DNA of 64,000 bases from CAVZAB01 sp963773155 (GTDB lineage: Bacteria > Pseudomonadota > Alphaproteobacteria > Rhizobiales > Beijerinckiaceae), in the NCBI GenBank assembly GCA_963773155.1, contig CAVZAB010000008.1:56354-120353 (forward strand), in the 5' to 3' direction. Positions 51,058-62,692 of the stretch are shown here, one piece after another. Numbering within the stretch: position 1 is the first letter of the stretch; every line of letters begins with the position of its first letter. The notes under the pieces are model-generated. The model was not told the origin of the DNA, did not search any database, and was given only the letters and a program-made list of their open reading frames with translations. The position numbers and the translations under genes are program-made.

Positions 51058-53865
51058 ATGTTCGGTTCCATCGCGAAAAAAATATTCGGGTCTGCGAATG
51101 ATCGACGCCTGAAGACCTACCGGCCGAAGGTCGAGGCGATCAATGCGCCGGAGGCCGAGGTTGCCGGACTGAGCGATGAGGCCTTGCGGGCGCGGACCGC
51201 GGCGTTTCGGGCCGAACTCGAAGCCGGCAAAAGCCTCGACGACATTCTAGTGCCGGCCTTCGCCACGGTGCGCGAGGCGGCCAAGCGGACCCTCGGCCAG
51301 CGGCATTTCGACGTCCAGCTCGTCGGCGGCATGGTTCTGCATGAAGGGGCGATTGCCGAGATGCGGACCGGCGAAGGCAAGACCCTGGTCGCGACACTCG
51401 CGACCTATCTGAACGCGCTCGCCGGCCGCGGCGTGCATGTGGTGACGGTCAATGATTATCTGGCCCGCCGCGATTCCGAATGGATGGGCCAGATCTACCG
51501 CTTTCTTGGCCTTTCGGTCGGCGTCATTGTGCATGGGCTCGACGACGATCAGCGACGCACGGCCTATGCGGCCGACATCACCTATGGCACCAACAACGAA
51601 TTCGGCTTCGACTATCTGCGCGACAATATGAAATACGAATTGGCGCAGATGGTGCAGCGGGGTCACAATTTCGCGATTGTCGACGAGGTCGATTCGATTC
51701 TGGTCGACGAGGCGCGCACGCCGCTGATCATTTCTGGCCCGTCGGACGACAAGTCGGAGCTCTACAATTCGATCGATGCCTTCATTCCGCGACTGGTCGC
51801 CGCCGATTACGACCTCGACGAGAAGCAGCGCACCGTCAACCTGACTGAGGCCGGCAACGAACATATGGAGGCATTGCTGCGCGAGGCAGGCGTGCTCAAG
51901 GAAGGCTCGCTCTACGAGGCGGCCAATGTGACCCTGGTCCATCACGTCCAGCAGGCCCTGCGCGCCCACAAATTGTTTCAGCGCGACAAGGATTACATCG
52001 TGCGCAACGGCGAGGTGGTGATCATCGACGAATTCACCGGACGGATGATGCCGGGCCGGCGCTATTCGGAAGGCCTGCACCAGGCGCTCGAGGCCAAGGA
52101 GCACGTCCAGGTCCAGCCCGAAAACGTCACCTTGGCGTCGATCACCTTTCAAAATTATTTTCGCCTGTACAAGAAGCTCGCCGGCATGACCGGCACGGCC
52201 GCGACGGAAGCCGACGAATTCGCCGAAATCTACAAGCTCGATGTCGTCGAAATCCCGACCAACCAGCCGGTCCGCCGGCTCGACGAGGACGACGAGGTCT
52301 ATCGGACCGCGGCCGAGAAGCTGAAGGCGATCGTCCGTGAAATCGAATCGGCCAATGAGAAAATGCAACCGATGCTGGTCGGTACAACCTCGATCGAGAA
52401 ATCGGAGCAACTCGCCGATTTCCTCAAGAGCCAGGGCTATCACCAGATCGATTTCGAGCAGCCGCAGGCGCTGACCAAGCTCTATGCCGCGGCGCGGCGC
52501 GGCAAGCCGTCCAAGCAATTTGCCGTATTGAATGCCCGTTTCCACGAACAGGAGGCCTATATCGTGGCCGAGGCCGGGGTGCCCGGCGCGATCACAGTCG
52601 CGACCAACATGGCCGGCCGCGGCACCGACATTCAGCTCGGCGGCAATGTCGAAATGCGGGTTCGGCAGGAGTGCGTCAGCATTGCCGACGATGCGCAAAG
52701 AGAGCGGCACGAAGCCGAAATCCGGGCCGAAGTGGCATCGTTCAAGGAGAAGGCCATTGCCGCTGGCGGCCTTTATATCGTCGGCACCGAACGCCACGAA
52801 TCGCGCCGCATCGACAATCAGCTGCGCGGGCGCGCCGGCCGCCAGGGCGACCCGGGCCGCTCGAAATTCTTTCTGTCCCTGCAAGATGATCTGATGCGGA
52901 TCTTCGGTTCAGAGCGCATGGATTCGATGCTGAAGCGGCTTGGGCTGAAAGAAGACGAGGCGATTGTCCATCCCTGGATCAACAAGGCGCTCGAAAAGGC
53001 CCAGCAGAAGGTCGAGGCGCGCAATTTCGACATTCGCAAGAACATCCTCAAATACGACAATGTCATGAACGACCAGCGCAAGGTCGTCTTTGAACAGCGC
53101 CGCGAAATGATGGCGCAGGAGTTGCTCGAGGAATCGATTGCCGACATGCGCAGCGGCGTCGTCGACGATCTCGTTGCCAAACACATTCCCGCCGATGCCT
53201 ATCCCGAAGCCTGGGACGTCGCCGGCCTGCGCGAGGCGATCCACGGCGCGCTGAATATCGAACCGCCCGCCGCCGACTGGGCGAAGGAAGAAGGCATAGC
53301 CGACGACGAGATTCGCGAGCGTCTCCATCAGGCCGCCAATGCCGCCTATGCCGAGCGGGTCGACAAGAACACGCCCGACGTGATGCGCTATGTCGAGAAA
53401 CAAATTGTCCTGCAGGTTCTCGACCATTTGTGGCGCGATCACCTGCTGACGCTCGACCATCTGCGTCAGGTGATCGGTTGGCGCGGCCTGGCGCAGCGCG
53501 ATCCGCTCAATGAATACAAGGCCGAGGCCTTCGAATTGTTCAACGGCCTGGTAACCCGTCTGCGCGAAATCGTTACCGCGCAATTGATGCGGATCGAGGT
53601 TTCATTCGAGCCGCCATCGCCGCAATTGCCGGAAATGGCGGCCCATCACATGGATCCAATCACGGGCGAAGACGAATTGGCGCTGGCTGGCGCCGAAGGG
53701 CGTTACGCGGCCAACTCGGTCGAGACGCGGCTGGCGCCGGCCGTGCCGCGTTCGCCGGCAAACCGCGACCCGGACCGGCCCGCGAGCTGGGGCAAAGTCG
53801 GCCGCAACGAGGCCTGCCCGTGCGGCTCCGGCAAGAAATACAAGCATTGTCATGGGGCGATATAA
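51058..53865 (+). CDS. secA: Preprotein translocase ATPase SecA
   Basis: 935 residues from ATG 51058 (MFGSIAKKIFGSANDRRLK). NBD1 has Walker A MRTGEGKT near 100 and DEAD-type IVDEVDSILVDEARTPLIISGP split across it; helicase motif VI lies in QLRGRAGRQGDPG. The C-terminal zinc finger CPCGSGKKYKHCH binds SecB. It pushes unfolded preproteins through SecYEG. A Pro/Ala-rich linker precedes the zinc finger. Complete and intact. Confidence 0.98.
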   Translation: MFGSIAKKIFGSANDRRLKTYRPKVEAINAPEAEVAGLSDEALRARTAAFRAELEAGKSLDDILVPAFATVREAAKRTLGQRHFDVQLVGGMVLHEGAIAEMRTGEGKTLVATLATYLNALAGRGVHVVTVNDYLARRDSEWMGQIYRFLGLSVGVIVHGLDDDQRRTAYAADITYGTNNEFGFDYLRDNMKYELAQMVQRGHNFAIVDEVDSILVDEARTPLIISGPSDDKSELYNSIDAFIPRLVAADYDLDEKQRTVNLTEAGNEHMEALLREAGVLKEGSLYEAANVTLVHHVQQALRAHKLFQRDKDYIVRNGEVVIIDEFTGRMMPGRRYSEGLHQALEAKEHVQVQPENVTLASITFQNYFRLYKKLAGMTGTAATEADEFAEIYKLDVVEIPTNQPVRRLDEDDEVYRTAAEKLKAIVREIESANEKMQPMLVGTTSIEKSEQLADFLKSQGYHQIDFEQPQALTKLYAAARRGKPSKQFAVLNARFHEQEAYIVAEAGVPGAITVATNMAGRGTDIQLGGNVEMRVRQECVSIADDAQRERHEAEIRAEVASFKEKAIAAGGLYIVGTERHESRRIDNQLRGRAGRQGDPGRSKFFLSLQDDLMRIFGSERMDSMLKRLGLKEDEAIVHPWINKALEKAQQKVEARNFDIRKNILKYDNVMNDQRKVVFEQRREMMAQELLEESIADMRSGVVDDLVAKHIPADAYPEAWDVAGLREAIHGALNIEPPAADWAKEEGIADDEIRERLHQAANAAYAERVDKNTPDVMRYVEKQIVLQVLDHLWRDHLLTLDHLRQVIGWRGLAQRDPLNEYKAEAFELFNGLVTRLREIVTAQLMRIEVSFEPPSPQLPEMAAHHMDPITGEDELALAGAEGRYAANSVETRLAPAVPRSPANRDPDRPASWGKVGRNEACPCGSGKKYKHCHGAI

Positions 53866-54179
53866 TCATCGCCCCGGCGCTCGGAAATTCATGCTGAGGT
53901 TTGCGCGGCTGACGCCTCGTCAAGCTTGCCTTTCGGGGCCAAGGCGGCAAGCGTCTGTGGCGCTATGGCAACAAATCCGACGATTGTCGGCGCCATCAAA
54001 GTCGGTCCTTTTCTCTAGGCCCCAAAAGCGCGCTTTCGTCCATGCGATACTCCGGCCCGTTACCCATCGGTCTTCGCCTGCGGTTCGGGTGCTGGCGCCA
54101 TGCTGCTGGCAAAATGTGAAGGGAGTGTTGTCGGGTTACGCCAGGCCGCGGCCTTCGACGAATGACGCGGAGGGATGGC
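53866..54179. other. 314-base region without a recognisable gene
   Basis: Lies between the convergent secA and L,D-transpeptidase genes. Short frames cover it but none resembles a protein or has a ribosome-binding site. No clear terminator hairpin with T tract was found. Confidence 0.5.
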
Positions 54180-55551
54180 TTATTGCGCCGTCAGCGCTAC
54201 CGCGCCGTTGTCCTGCGCCGGGCGCGAAGAAGGCTTCGTCAGCGAAGCCTGGGGCTTGACTGTTTCGACCTGACGGCGCGGCGGCAGCGGGACGTTGACC
54301 GTCTGGGGTTCAGAGGCCGGCTCAATTGTGGCCGACGGCGCAGGCGCGACAGGTTCGGCCGCGGCCGGCTTGGCGAAATTGAACAGGCGTTTATAGAACG
54401 GCGGTTCGGCGGGCGCCGGGGCCGCGGCCGGCAGCGAGCCGGTCGTGTCCGGCGCTAGGGCGCTCATTTCGGCGGACGAAGCGGCGGTCTCGGCGGGCTT
54501 TGCCGGCGAAGCCTTTGCCATCGCCTTGGCGACGGGCGCAGGCTCGACAATCGGCTTGCCGGTGCGCTCGTCGAGGACAATCTCGCGCGGACCAGCCGCG
54601 ATCGCGTCGGGCCGGCTGACGTCGGCGACATGGGCCCGGAAATCCGGGTGCTGACCGCCATCCTGATAGACGATGCGGACCGGCTTGACGCCTTTGGCGA
54701 TCAATTCGGCAATTTCGGTCCGGTCGCGCGACTGCTTGGCCGCCACTTCGGCCTCGATCGACGAATTGGTCTGCAGCGGCGGGCAGGGGGCATTCGCCTC
54801 CAGATGCGACTTCGGGTCGATCGGGGTGGCATCGAAGACATAATGTTTGTCGCAAACGCCGACGGCGGGCTCCTGTTTGGTCACCTCGAAATGATCGGCG
54901 CCAAGTTTGAGTTCCGCCCAGAACGGCGCGTTAGGGTCGGCCCGGTGCTTGGCAAGGTTCTCGGCGGTCATCCGAAACGGCAGCGATTCCAGCTGAATTC
55001 GATCGCTGCCCGCCATTGAAAGCGTCGCGGGCGATCGCGTAGATCTCGGCGATCTGCTCATCGGTCATCGAGAAACAACCGGCCGAGGAACAGGCGCCGT
55101 GCACCATGATCGAGCCGCCGCTATAGCCATAGGCGCGATCGTAGGCGTTGGGATAGCCGACGTTGAACGACAAATAATAGTTCGAATTAGGGTTCATCTG
55201 GGCCGGGGTGATCGTGTAAAATCCTTCCGGCACCTGACGATCGCCTTCATGCGTCTTGGGGCCGAGCTGTCCCGACCAGCGGCACATCGGAAAGGTCTTC
55301 AATAGGGTGTAGCGGCCATCTGCCTTCTGCTTCCAGATCTCGAGCTCGGCTTCCTTCTTATAGGCTCGAATGAGGATCGGGGCGTTCTTGGTCGTGCCTT
55401 TCTGCTCCATCAGGGCGAGGGTTTCTGGCGGAATTGGCCGCAGCGCCCGACCACCGAGGCCAGACTGGTCATCGCAAGCCGCCGCTAATCCGGCAATCGC
55501 TGCAGCCAGTGCCATGCGTGACAGGGTGCGCAGCAGGACTTGTCTATTCAT
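54180..55551 (-). pseudogene. L,D-transpeptidase (YkuD) lipoprotein, reading frame broken by one base
   Basis: Two minus frames join to a protein of about 455 residues. The first (from 55551) has a lipobox ending at Cys26 (GLAAAC), and the YkuD catalytic site HGACSSAGCF at 151-160 with Cys159. The second continues IQLESLPFRMTAENLAKHR, then an Ala/Pro-rich tail. They meet at GAATTC, 54995-55000; removing one base gives ...GGQRSIQLESLPFR. It would crosslink peptidoglycan 3-3 or attach lipoprotein. Sequence error is the likelier cause; the gene is otherwise well conserved. The 264 bases upstream to accA hold nothing recognisable. Confidence 0.82.
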
Positions 55552-55815
55552 CGACCAGATTCTCGCAACATGCCCAAAAGCAAAAGATTGTCCCCACTGA
55601 TATTTACGCCCGTTATCCTTACACGAGTGTTACCATAGAGCGCGCAGAATGCCAGCCATGGTCAACCCTTCGTTAACAGCCGTCATCAACAAGTTTCGCG
55701 CTTCCAGGCGACCGCTTGGCCATTTTGCTGATTCTAGCCTTGCCGGCGTGGCGCCAAACCCAGCCTTTCGTCGCAGATTTGTGCAAGGCGAGTGCGGCCA
55801 AGATGAGGCAGGACC

Positions 55816-56789
55816 CTAGCTGGGGTTGGCCATAGTCTGTGATTTTCTTCCTATCGCCAGAAATTTGTCGGCCCGGGCGGCGCGGACTTGCTCGCGCGAA
55901 AGATTGCCCAAGCCCTCAAGGGCCTTGCCGATCGCCTCGCCGGCCAGGCCGATGACCTTGTCCGGATCGCGATGCGCGCCGCCGGCAGGCTCGGGAATGA
56001 TGGCGTCGATAATCCCGAATTTGAGCAGGTCCTGGGCGGTGATTTTCATGTTGGTCGCGGCATCCTGGGCGCGGCTCGAATCGCGCCCAGAATCGAGGCC
56101 GAGGCCTCGGGCGAGGCAACCGTGTAGATCGCGTGCTCGAGCATCAGCACCCGGTTGGCGCTGGCAATCGCCACCGCGCCGCCCGAGCCGCCCTCGCCGA
56201 TGATCACCGCAATATTGGGGACGCCGAGGCTGAGCGAGGCATCGATCGAGCGGGCGATCGCCTCGGCTTGGCCGCGCTCCTCCGCGTCGATGCCCGGGAA
56301 GGCGCCGGCGGTGTCGACGAGGCAGACTACCGGAATGTCGAAGCGGTCGGCGAGTTCCATGAGGCGGACTGCCTTGCGGTAGCCTTCCGGCCGCGGCATG
56401 CCAAAATTATGCTTCAGCCGACTTTCGGTATCGGTACCCTTCTCCTGGCCGATGAAACAGATCGAGCGGCCGGCAAACCGGCCGAAGCCGCCGACGATTG
56501 CGGCGTCCTCGCCGAATTTGCGGTCGCCGGCAAGCGCGGTGAAATCACTGACGAGGCCGCGAACGTAATCGGAGAAATGCGGTCGTTGCGGGTGACGCGC
56601 CACCTGTGTTTTCTGCCAGGGCGAGAGATTGGCATAGAGATCGGCGAGGGCGCGGCCGGCCTTCGCCTCGAGCCGCATCAGCTCGTCGCCGATCGCGACG
56701 CTGTCACCCTTGTCGGAGACCGCGCGCAATTCATCGATCTTGGCTTCAAGTTCGGCGACCGGCCGTTCGAAATCGAGATAGCTGCGCAT
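55816..56789 (-). pseudogene. accA: Acetyl-CoA carboxylase carboxyltransferase subunit alpha AccA, frame broken by one base
   Basis: The first frame (from 56789) has SYLDFERPVAELEAKIDELR, PGIDAEERGQAEAIARSIDASL, GEGGSGGAVAIASANRVLMLEHAIY, typical AccA. It then runs out as SILGAIRAAPRMPRPT. The second, ending at 55816, carries KITAQDLLKFGIIDAIIPEPAGGAH. The join needs one more base near 56087-56090; adding T restores SILWRDSSRAQDAATNMK, the family norm. Transfers carboxyl from biotin to acetyl-CoA with AccD. AccA is essential, so sequence error is almost certain. Confidence 0.88.
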
Positions 56790-56854
56790 GGGTTCGCGTT
56801 AGGCTCGCCTGGGACGATCGTCCGGCCCTTACCTGGCCATTCCGTCCTGGCAAG

Positions 56855-58873
56855 TCAAGCGATCGCGCCTTTCGCCCCGCTGACCTCTAAGCCCTCGGCG
56901 CGCCCGTCGATTATCGCGACAATGTCGAGCAGGATCGTGGTCAGGTCGAAGTCTTTCGGCGTATAGACCGCCGCGGCGCCGGCGGCCTTCAGCACTTTGG
57001 CGTCCTGATCGGGAATGATGCCGCCAATGACGAGCGGGATATCGCCGATGCCCTCGGCCCGCATCCGCGCCAATATGTCCTGGACCAGGCCGACGTGCGA
57101 ACCCGACAGAATCGACAGGCCGATGCAGTGCACGCCCTCCTGCACAGCGGCATTGACGATTTCGGCGGGGGTCAATCGGATGCCCTCGTAGACCACTTCC
57201 ATGCCGGCGTCGCGGGCCCGTACCGCGATCTGCTCGGCACCGTTCGAATGGCCGTCGAGACCGGGTTTGCCGATCAAGAGCTTGAGTCGCCGGCCAAGCT
57301 TGCGCGAAGTCGCGGCGACCGCCGCTCTAATCGGTGCGAGCGGCAGCGCGTTCGGTCTTGCGCCGCCGGTAACGCCGGTTGGCGCGCGGTATTGGCCGAA
57401 CAGCTCGCGCAAAATCCCGGTCCATTCGCCGGTTGTGACGCCGGCCCGCGCGGCGGCGATCGTCGCGGGCATGATATTGCTGGCTTCGCCGGCTGCCCGC
57501 CGCAAATCGGCGAGGGCCGTGGCGACGGCGCGCCCGTCGCGAGCGTTCCGCCAAGCCTTCAGCCGCTCGATCTCCTCGCTCTCGACGGCATCCGAAACGC
57601 TGAGGAAGGCGCCGTCGCCGCCAACCAGCGGCGAGGGTTCGCTGTCGCGATAGCGATTGACGCCGACGACGATCTGGGCCCCGCTTTCAATCGCCTCGAG
57701 CCTGCGGCTGTTGGCTTCGACCAGCTTGGCTTTCATATAGCCGGATTCGATCGCGGCGATTGCCCCGCCCAATTTGTCGATCGCCGCGAGTTCGGCGGCG
57801 GCCTCTTGCTTGAGTGTTGCGACCGTGCGCTCGATTACGCGGCTGCCCTCGAATATATCGTCATATTCGAGGAGATCGGTCTCGTAGGCGAGGATCTGCT
57901 GCATCCGCAGCGACCATTGCTGGTCAAACGGTCGCGGCAGGCCGAGCGCCTCGTTCCAGGCCGGCAATTGGACGGCTCGGGCCCGCGAGTTCTTGGCGAG
58001 GACCACCGGCAGCATTTCGATCAAGATGCGGTGAATATTGTTTTCTGGCTGCTGTTCGGTGAGGCCTAGCGAATTGACCTGCACGCCATAGCGGAACCGG
58101 CGCGCCTTTTCGTCGCCAATGCCGAAACGCTCGCGGGTGATCTCCTCCCATAAATCGGCAAAGGCGCGCATCTTTGCCAATTCGGTAACAAAGCGCATGC
58201 CGGAATTGACGAAAAAGGAGATCCGGCCGGTTACCGCGGCGAGATCGGCCGGGGTCGTCGCCGCGACTGTCTCGAGCACAACAATCGCATTGGCCAGAGC
58301 GAAGGCCAATTCCTGCACCGGCGTCGCCCCGGCTTCCTGCAGGTGATAGGAGGAAATGTTGATCGGGTTCCATTTCGGCATTTCCCTGGTCGCAAAGACG
58401 ATGACGTCTTTGCTCAGCCGCAGCGAGGGGGCCGGGGCGAAAATATAGGTGCCGCGCGATAGATATTCCTTGATGATGTCGTTTTGCGTGGTGCCGCTCA
58501 GGCTGGCCCTTGCCACCCCCTGCTCCTCGGCGACGGCGACATAAAGCGCGAGCAGCCAGGCCGCGGTCGCGTTGATGGTCATCGAGGTGTTCATCTCGGC
58601 GATCGGAATCGCCTCGAACAGCCGGCGCATATCGCCGATGTGGCCGATCGGCACCCCGACTTTGCCGACTTCGCCCTTGGCGAGGGGATGGTCGCAATCA
58701 TAGCCGGTCTGGGTCGGCAGGTCGAAGGCGATCGACAGGCCGGTTTGTCCCTTGGCAAGATTGGCGCGAAACAGCCGGTTCGATTGGCCCGCCGTCGAAT
58801 GGCCGGCATAGGTTCGAAAGATCCAGGGCTTGTCCCGTTCCGTGCCGATCGGCGACCCGGCTGGTGTGCGCAT
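56855..58873 (-). CDS. ecm: Ethylmalonyl-CoA mutase Ecm (protein MeaA)
   Basis: 672 residues, one chain combining both mutase parts. N-terminal TIM barrel: WIFRTYAGHSTAGQSNRLFR, FDLPTQTGYDCDHPLA and YGVQVNSLGLTEQQPENN. The C-terminal cobalamin domain has the base-off His in KPGLDGHSNGAEQIA (about 537-543) and the second motif GLSILSGSHV. The pattern fits MeaA/Ecm better than methylmalonyl-CoA mutase. It converts (2R)-ethylmalonyl-CoA to (2S)-methylsuccinyl-CoA with adenosylcobalamin. Lies near ccr and mcd, the flanking steps. Confidence 0.93.
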   Translation of the reverse strand: MRTPAGSPIGTERDKPWIFRTYAGHSTAGQSNRLFRANLAKGQTGLSIAFDLPTQTGYDCDHPLAKGEVGKVGVPIGHIGDMRRLFEAIPIAEMNTSMTINATAAWLLALYVAVAEEQGVARASLSGTTQNDIIKEYLSRGTYIFAPAPSLRLSKDVIVFATREMPKWNPINISSYHLQEAGATPVQELAFALANAIVVLETVAATTPADLAAVTGRISFFVNSGMRFVTELAKMRAFADLWEEITRERFGIGDEKARRFRYGVQVNSLGLTEQQPENNIHRILIEMLPVVLAKNSRARAVQLPAWNEALGLPRPFDQQWSLRMQQILAYETDLLEYDDIFEGSRVIERTVATLKQEAAAELAAIDKLGGAIAAIESGYMKAKLVEANSRRLEAIESGAQIVVGVNRYRDSEPSPLVGGDGAFLSVSDAVESEEIERLKAWRNARDGRAVATALADLRRAAGEASNIMPATIAAARAGVTTGEWTGILRELFGQYRAPTGVTGGARPNALPLAPIRAAVAATSRKLGRRLKLLIGKPGLDGHSNGAEQIAVRARDAGMEVVYEGIRLTPAEIVNAAVQEGVHCIGLSILSGSHVGLVQDILARMRAEGIGDIPLVIGGIIPDQDAKVLKAAGAAAVYTPKDFDLTTILLDIVAIIDGRAEGLEVSGAKGAIA

Positions 58874-59006
58874 GGCTCGTCCCTTGGCTCGCCCGGACCG
58901 GCCTAGTTTCGGGCCCGGCTGCTCACGATGCTGCAGAGCACAATGGCACTGGAGGCGGCGCCCCGTAAAGCCATCCTTCGTTCAAAAAGCCTGGTCGGGC
59001 AAACGG

Positions 59007-59312
59007 TCAGCCGAGCGCCCAGCGCTTGGCCAGCCCGAGGCTGAGCAGCAGCACGGTGGCGCAGATTTCGGCGGCAATCGCGGTGATCAGCATTTCGTCG
59101 CCGTGCAGATGGTAGAAATAGGCATTGCGGGCATAGACCCCGAGGAAGGCCCCCATAATGGCGAGGGCGCCATTGCCGACCGGCCCAAAGCCGCGCTCGC
59201 CCATGATCATGTCGGTCAGATAGCCAACCACCGCCCCGCCGACCAGAATCGCGATGCAGACCGCCATCAGGAACACGGAATTGAAGTTCTCCAAACCCAG
59301 AACATGCAACAT
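59007..59312 (-). CDS. Small membrane protein of unknown function
   Basis: About 101 residues from ATG 59312, with GGGAAAGG eight bases upstream; the track start at 59351 was rejected for that reason. Three hydrophobic segments: VFLMAVCIAILVGGAVVGYL, NGALAIMGAFLGVY and MLITAIAAEICATVLLLSLGL. This resembles small GlsB/YeaQ-like membrane proteins in layout, but I cannot assign it. It lies between ecm and ccr, on the ecm strand. Confidence 0.75.
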   Translation of the reverse strand: MLHVLGLENFNSVFLMAVCIAILVGGAVVGYLTDMIMGERGFGPVGNGALAIMGAFLGVYARNAYFYHLHGDEMLITAIAAEICATVLLLSLGLAKRWALG

Positions 59313-59412
59313 GGTCGAACCTTTCCCGGCGAGTTGCCGAGAGCATGCCACCCCGGAGTTAAAATTTGATCATCAACGCCCGCCGACGGCGACCGCAATC
59401 CGTGCGGAGGGT

Positions 59413-59461
59413 CAATAGCGGGTTAGCAATAAACCGCGGATTTGATCAATTCTTGCTATTG
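59413..59461. promoter_or_regulatory. Spaced inverted repeat upstream of ccr
   Basis: CAATAGC (59413-59419) and GCTATTG (59455-59461) are exact inverted repeats; their centres are 42 bases apart, about four helical turns. They lie 58-106 bases before the ccr ATG. A regulator pair-site is possible; no transcription factor gene is adjacent. Confidence 0.3.
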
Positions 59462-59518
59462 TGCATTGCCGAAGAGAGCCGATACTGGAACAAGTCGAAC
59501 CCGGCCCGAGGGGGAGCG

Positions 59519-60783
<1,265 letters not shown>

Positions 60784-60787
<4 letters not shown>

Positions 60788-61626
60788 CTGTCCTTGTCGC
60801 TGAGCGATTCGGTGATAGCCGTATTCAACTCGGCGCCATAGATGAAGATTGCCGAAATCGTATAGAGAAAGACGAGCGCGATCATCACCGAGGCAAGCCC
60901 GGCGTAGGTGGTGACATAATTGTCGGAAAACCGGGCGAGGTAATTGCCGAAAATAAGCCCGCAAGCCAGCATCAGAACGAGAAGTCACGGCAACGCCCGG
61001 GGCGATGCGGCGCAGCGAACGGCGGCCGGACGGCAGCCAGGCATGGGCGATGACGAGAGCGACGATGATGACCAGGGTCGCAGCGCCGAGCCGGATCAAG
61101 GTGACGAGCCGCGAAAGGGGAGAAGTGCCGGAAAATAGCGCACCGCAATGCTCCACAGCAGCGGGCCGAGCACGACCAGAAAGGCAAGCGCCAGCAAGGC
61201 GAGCGCACCAATCAGCACATAGGCTATCGCTTCGAGGCGCAAGAGCCACCAGGCCCGGTTTTCCTTCATGTCATAGGCGCGGTTGAGGCCGATCCGCAGC
61301 GCCTCGATCCCGTTCGAGGAAAACCAAATGGCCAGCAGCACGCCGAGGGTCAGAATATCGCGGCGACTCTGCGACAGTACCGAGTGGATTTCGGCCTTGA
61401 TCGGTTCGGCGGCGGCTTGTGGCCAGGATTCGAAAAGTAGGCTCTCGACCTCGGCGGCGAGATTGCCGAAGCCGATAAAGCCGGCGAGCGCCGTCACGAA
61501 AATCAGAAACGGGAAGACCGACATCAGGGCCGACAGGGCGATATGGCTCGCAATCGCCCAGCCGTCGTCCTCGATGAAGCGCCAATAGGCATCCAGCATG
61601 ATGAAGAAACTTCGCCGCATCCGCAA
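60784..61626 (-). pseudogene. YihY/UPF0761 family inner-membrane protein, frame broken twice
   Basis: Three minus-strand frames join to one YihY protein of about 280 residues with six helices: a first part (SHIALSALMSVFPFLIFVTALAG, NRAYDMKENRAWWL), a middle (SRLVTLIRLGAATLVIIVALV), and an end (LIFGNYLARFSDNYVTTYAGLASVMI, FIYGAELN). The first switch lacks one base in the A/G run at 61113-61120; the second has one too many at GAAGTC, 60981-60986 (GAGTC expected, restoring AVTLVLMLACG). YihY proteins, once called RNase BN, have no proven function. Likely consensus error. Confidence 0.82.
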
Positions 61627-61723
61627 AGTCTAGACTAGCGAAGGTGGCTAGGGCCAGTGCCAGAGCCGGACGCTGGAAACCGGCGATTGTCGCGGCAGGC
61701 GCGCTCCTCTAGGTCTGTCTGCG

Positions 61724-62593
61724 ATGCCGAATTGCTTCCTCGATCGCCTCGCGCCGCTGATTTTCGTTGCTCTGGTCGACCGGCTGGATCGTCGCGCGCG
61801 CGGCGGCGCCCTATGCCGACCCGTTGACGTTTCTGGCCTGGCGCTTCCTGATCGCCGGCGCATTGCTCGGCTTATTCGCCTGGCTTGCCAAGGCCAGCTG
61901 GCCGCGAAGCCTGGCCGAGATGGCGCATGCGCTCTTTGCCGGAATCCTTCTGCATGCGGTCTATCTGGGCGGCGTATGGTGGGCGATCCGGGATGGCCTG
62001 CCGGCCTCATTGTCGGCGCTGATTGCCGCTTTGCAGCCGATTCTCACCATAGCGCTCGCCCCAGGATTGCTCGGCGAGCGCCTGCGGCCGCGCCAAAGCC
62101 TCGGTGTCGTCCTCGGCTTTGTCGGCCTAATTGGCGTGCTCGCACCGCAATTGTCCGGCCTTGACGGCCGGCCGGCGGCTTGGCCGATAGCCGTCAACGG
62201 GCTCGCGATGCTGGGCCTGACGCTCGGCTCATTCTATCAGAAGCGTTTCGTCTTTTCCGGCGATCTGCGCTGTATTGTGGCGCTGCAATATGCCGGGGCG
62301 CTCGGCTTCATTCTGCCGATTGCCTGGGCCAGCGAGTTGATGGCGATCGACTGGACTTTGGCGGTTGTGGCCGGCATGGCCTGGTCGGTCTGGCGCTTTC
62401 GATCGGCGCGATTTTCCTGCTTCTTCGACTGATTCGCCGCGGCACGGTGTCGCGCGCCGCCCAATGGATCTATCTGGTGCCGCCGGCGACCGCGCTGCAG
62501 GCGCATGTCCTGTTCGGCGAAACCCTGACCTGGCCACAACTCGGCGGCATGGCGCTGACCGCACTCGGCGTCGCTCTGGCGAACCGCGCCTGA
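61724..62593 (+). pseudogene. DMT-family (EamA) transporter, frame broken twice
   Basis: Together the pieces form an EamA transporter of about 290 residues with ten helices. The N-terminus (from 61724, LDRLAPLIFV) joins the long middle frame (STGWIVARAAAPYADPLTFLAWRFLIAG to VVAGMAW) near 61763-61775. That frame joins the C-terminus (LALSIGAIFLLLRL to LTALGVALANRA) near 62390. The first break carries one base too many, the second lacks one (a C would restore WSVLALSIGA). Substrate unknown. Sequence error is likely. Confidence 0.83.
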
Positions 62594-62692
62594 AGCCTTG
62601 AACATTCGCCATGTTGCGCTGCAGCAGCAACAATGCCAGAAATTCATGTCGGCAACCCATCGGTCCGGCCGGGGCGGGTCAGAGGCATCAGC

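Noticed and set aside
51247..52884. Minus-strand open frame of 545 codons
   Set aside because: Antisense to intact secA; no recognisable domain or ribosome-binding site.
53852..54259. Plus-strand open frame of 135 codons after secA
   Set aside because: Overlaps the secA end and the transpeptidase tail, Arg/Ser-rich, no family, no ribosome site.
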